NCBI GenBank assembly: GCA_902770835.1
Contig: CACXUM010000023.1
Coordinates: forward strand, 1 to 42,869
Length of the DNA stretch: 42,869 bases
Origin: an uncultured Bacteroidia bacterium
Lineage (GTDB): Bacteria; Bacteroidota; Bacteroidia; Bacteroidales; F082
Direction of reading: 5' to 3'
In this document: positions 41,142 to 42,869 of the stretch, piece after piece
Layout: each line of letters opens with the position of its first letter
Position numbering within the stretch: position 1 is the stretch's first letter
Notes under the pieces: generated by a model
What the model saw: the letters and a program-made list of their open reading frames with translations, nothing else
The model's database searches: none
Told to the model about the DNA's origin: nothing
Made by a program: the position numbers and the translations under genes

Positions 41142-42698
41142 ATGGACAAAACCACAATCCTTTGGGCCGACGACGAGATTGATCTCCTGAAGCCCCATAT
41201 CATGTTTCTGGAACAGAAAGGTTATGAAGTAGTTACGGCCAACAACGGCTCTGACGCCATCGACTTCGTGCGCCAACGCCATTTCGATATTGTATTTCTT
41301 GATGAACAGATGCCGGGAATTTCGGGCATCGAAGCCCTCGAAGTCATCAAACGAGAGTATCCTAACCTGCCCGTGGTGATGATTACTAAGAGCGAGGAGG
41401 AACGCATTATGGAAGATGCAATTGGTTCTAATATTGCGGATTATCTGATTAAACCTGTCAATCCGAACCAGATCTTGCTTTCGCTGAAACGCAACCTCGA
41501 GAACAAGAAACTCCGCGACGAGAAGTCGACGATGAGTTACCAACAAGAGTTCCGCAAAATCAGCATGGACCTCAACAACAACCTGAACTTCGATGAGTGG
41601 GTTGAACTATATAAGAACTTGGTGCGTTGGGAATTGGAATTGCAAAAATCGACCGACGAGGGCATCAAAGGTATCCTCGCTGACCAAAAACAAGAGGCCA
41701 ACACACAGTTTACGCGTTATATCGAACGCAATTATGTGGATTGGATTCAAGGCAAGTCTGAGAAACCTGTCATGTCACATACCGTGGTGCGCGACAAGGT
41801 GATTCCGCGCCTCGATGGAAACGACAAACCGTTGTTCCTCATTGTCATCGATAACCTGCGCTACGACCAATGGAAGGCCATCCAACCGCTGATTGAGACT
41901 TATTTCCGCGTGGAGGCTGACGACATCTACTACAGTATCTTGCCCACCACGACGCAATATGCCCGCAATTCGCTCTTTGCAGGACTAATGCCCTTGGAAA
42001 TCCGCCGTCGCTACCCGAAATGGTGGGTCGACGAGGAAGACGAAGGCACCAAGAACCAGTTTGAAGGCGAACTTCTCGGCGAGCAACTGAAGCGTTTCGG
42101 CAAGAACATCAAGTACTCCTATAATAAGGTGTTGAACTTGCAGGCAGGCAAGAAACTCTATGAGCAGATGGCTAACCTGATGCCTAATAAGCTGAATGTT
42201 ATAGTTTATAACTTCGTTGACATGCTATCGCACGCCCGCACCGAGATGGAAATCATCCGCGAACTGGCCGACGACGAGGAAGCCTACCGCTCGCTGATGT
42301 ACTCGTGGTTCGAGCATTCCAGCCTCTTCGACATGATGCGCTTCATCGCCGAGAAGGGCTGCGACATGATTATCACTACCGACCACGGCTCCACCTACGT
42401 CGAGAAACCTGTCCGCATCCTCGGCGACCGCGAGGTGAACACCAACCTTCGTTACAAGTACGGCAAGAACTTGAAATATAACCCGAAAGAAGTCTTCGAG
42501 GTGAAAGACCCCGAGAAGATTTTCCTGCCGAAAGCCAACCTCAGCACGACCTTCGTCTTTGCAGGTGAGAGCGACTTCTTCGCTTACCCGAACAACTACA
42601 ACTATTACGTGAGCTATTACCGCAACACCTTCCAGCACGGTGGCATCTCGATGAACGAAATGCTGATTCCGGTGACGCATCTCACGGCTAAGCATTGA
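41142..42698 (+). CDS. porX: T9SS response regulator PorX (receiver plus PglZ domain)
   Basis: A 518-residue regulator of type IX secretion. The receiver domain (about 3-120) has the acidic pair D10/D11, phospho-acceptor D54 (FLDEQMPG), T82 and K104. A helical linker (about 125-215) leads to a PglZ/alkaline-phosphatase-like domain with IVIDNLRYDQW, LPTTTQYARNSLFAGLMP and MIITTDHGSTYVEKP. PorX works with the sensor PorY and a sigma factor in Porphyromonas, and its PglZ domain acts as a zinc phosphodiesterase in reported work. The length is typical. It is divergent from sprA, and its promoter shows a TATTTTCG box. Confidence 0.95.
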   Translation: MDKTTILWADDEIDLLKPHIMFLEQKGYEVVTANNGSDAIDFVRQRHFDIVFLDEQMPGISGIEALEVIKREYPNLPVVMITKSEEERIMEDAIGSNIADYLIKPVNPNQILLSLKRNLENKKLRDEKSTMSYQQEFRKISMDLNNNLNFDEWVELYKNLVRWELELQKSTDEGIKGILADQKQEANTQFTRYIERNYVDWIQGKSEKPVMSHTVVRDKVIPRLDGNDKPLFLIVIDNLRYDQWKAIQPLIETYFRVEADDIYYSILPTTTQYARNSLFAGLMPLEIRRRYPKWWVDEEDEGTKNQFEGELLGEQLKRFGKNIKYSYNKVLNLQAGKKLYEQMANLMPNKLNVIVYNFVDMLSHARTEMEIIRELADDEEAYRSLMYSWFEHSSLFDMMRFIAEKGCDMIITTDHGSTYVEKPVRILGDREVNTNLRYKYGKNLKYNPKEVFEVKDPEKIFLPKANLSTTFVFAGESDFFAYPNNYNYYVSYYRNTFQHGGISMNEMLIPVTHLTAKH

Positions 42699-42729
42699 TT
42701 ATGATTACAAATTATTAAACTAATTGAAA

Positions 42730-42869
42730 ATGAATGAGTTTTATGTCCTTTGGGAAAAAGGAATACGAGGAGAAGTGATAGCTTTTCCAGATAATATCAC
42801 TCTTGCTGAGTTTAATGTATCCCAATTTCTAAGGAACCAATTGCCAGACAAAGAGATTACATTTTCTAC
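42730..42869 (+). CDS. Start of an unrecognised gene, 3' end outside the window
   Basis: ATG 42730 opens a frame to the window edge (46 complete codons) reading MNEFYVLWEKGIRGEVIAFP and on to LPDKEITF. It is AT-rich compared with porX and follows it by 31 bases. No signal peptide or known motif is visible in this short stretch, so the function is unknown. Confidence 0.5.
   Translation, partial: MNEFYVLWEKGIRGEVIAFPDNITLAEFNVSQFLRNQLPDKEITFS

Overview
The window comes from a Bacteroidetes chromosome, most likely an uncultivated member of the Bacteroidales. The evidence is: the Bacteroidetes promoter -7 box (TAnnTTTG) in front of many genes; type IX secretion (T9SS) sorting domains on surface proteins; the T9SS genes sprA, porW/sprE and porX; and lipoproteins with K/E-rich residues after the lipobox cysteine. 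The core genes look moderately GC-rich, whereas the accessory stretches (about 5.5-7.6 kb, 15.9-16.1 kb and 17.9-21 kb) are visibly AT-rich.

Layout. 1-3509: the end of a T9SS-exported surface protein, followed by a frameshifted paralogue that repeats its last ~0.8 kb. 3562-4398: Rpn/PD-(D/E)XK transposase-like nuclease. 4486-5481: trpS. 5605-7589: AT-rich two-gene cassette of an ABC-type ATPase and a small putative PD-(D/E)XK protein, inserted between trpS and hflX. 7623-8816: hflX. 8895-14399 (minus strand): a run pheT, sigma-54 activator, lptE, a conserved coiled-coil/TPR-like protein and secG. 14495-17640: two unrelated ATPases, each with a nuclease-like C-terminus, surrounded by a 23-bp minisatellite and three copies of a TTACGGAGC hairpin. 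17654-17873 (minus): a toxin-antitoxin remnant in which antitoxin start and toxin end are fused. 18150-20845: four small exported proteins of unknown function. 20957-22276: DUF2975 membrane protein, YozG-like HTH regulator and a lipoprotein. 22371-29833: probable operon of a membrane-anchored pseudokinase, porW/sprE, bactofilin, folE, fabD and an S41 protease. 29838-30803 (minus): S1/P1 nuclease/phospholipase C-like protein. 30887-30960 (minus): tRNA-Ala(GGC). 31081-32280: L-serine dehydratase. 32337-40917 (minus): sprA, gcvH, vanZ, tonB. 41142-42698: porX. 42730-42869: start of an unrecognised gene.

How the genes work together. The window holds three parts of the type IX secretion/gliding machinery: the outer-membrane translocon SprA, the lipoprotein PorW/SprE and the response regulator PorX. 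It also holds two of its likely cargo proteins, while LptE, SecG and TonB serve the same cell envelope. The sprA reading frame lacks the expected signal peptide and N-terminal segment, and a 67-bp inverted-repeat element lies just upstream, so a rearrangement or an assembly join is likely there.

The best candidates for something undescribed are the 5605-7589 ATPase/nuclease-like pair (defence-like architecture that I cannot assign to a named system) and the hairpin-flanked ATPase at 16141-17586. All function calls rest on reading the translated sequence; no database search was made.
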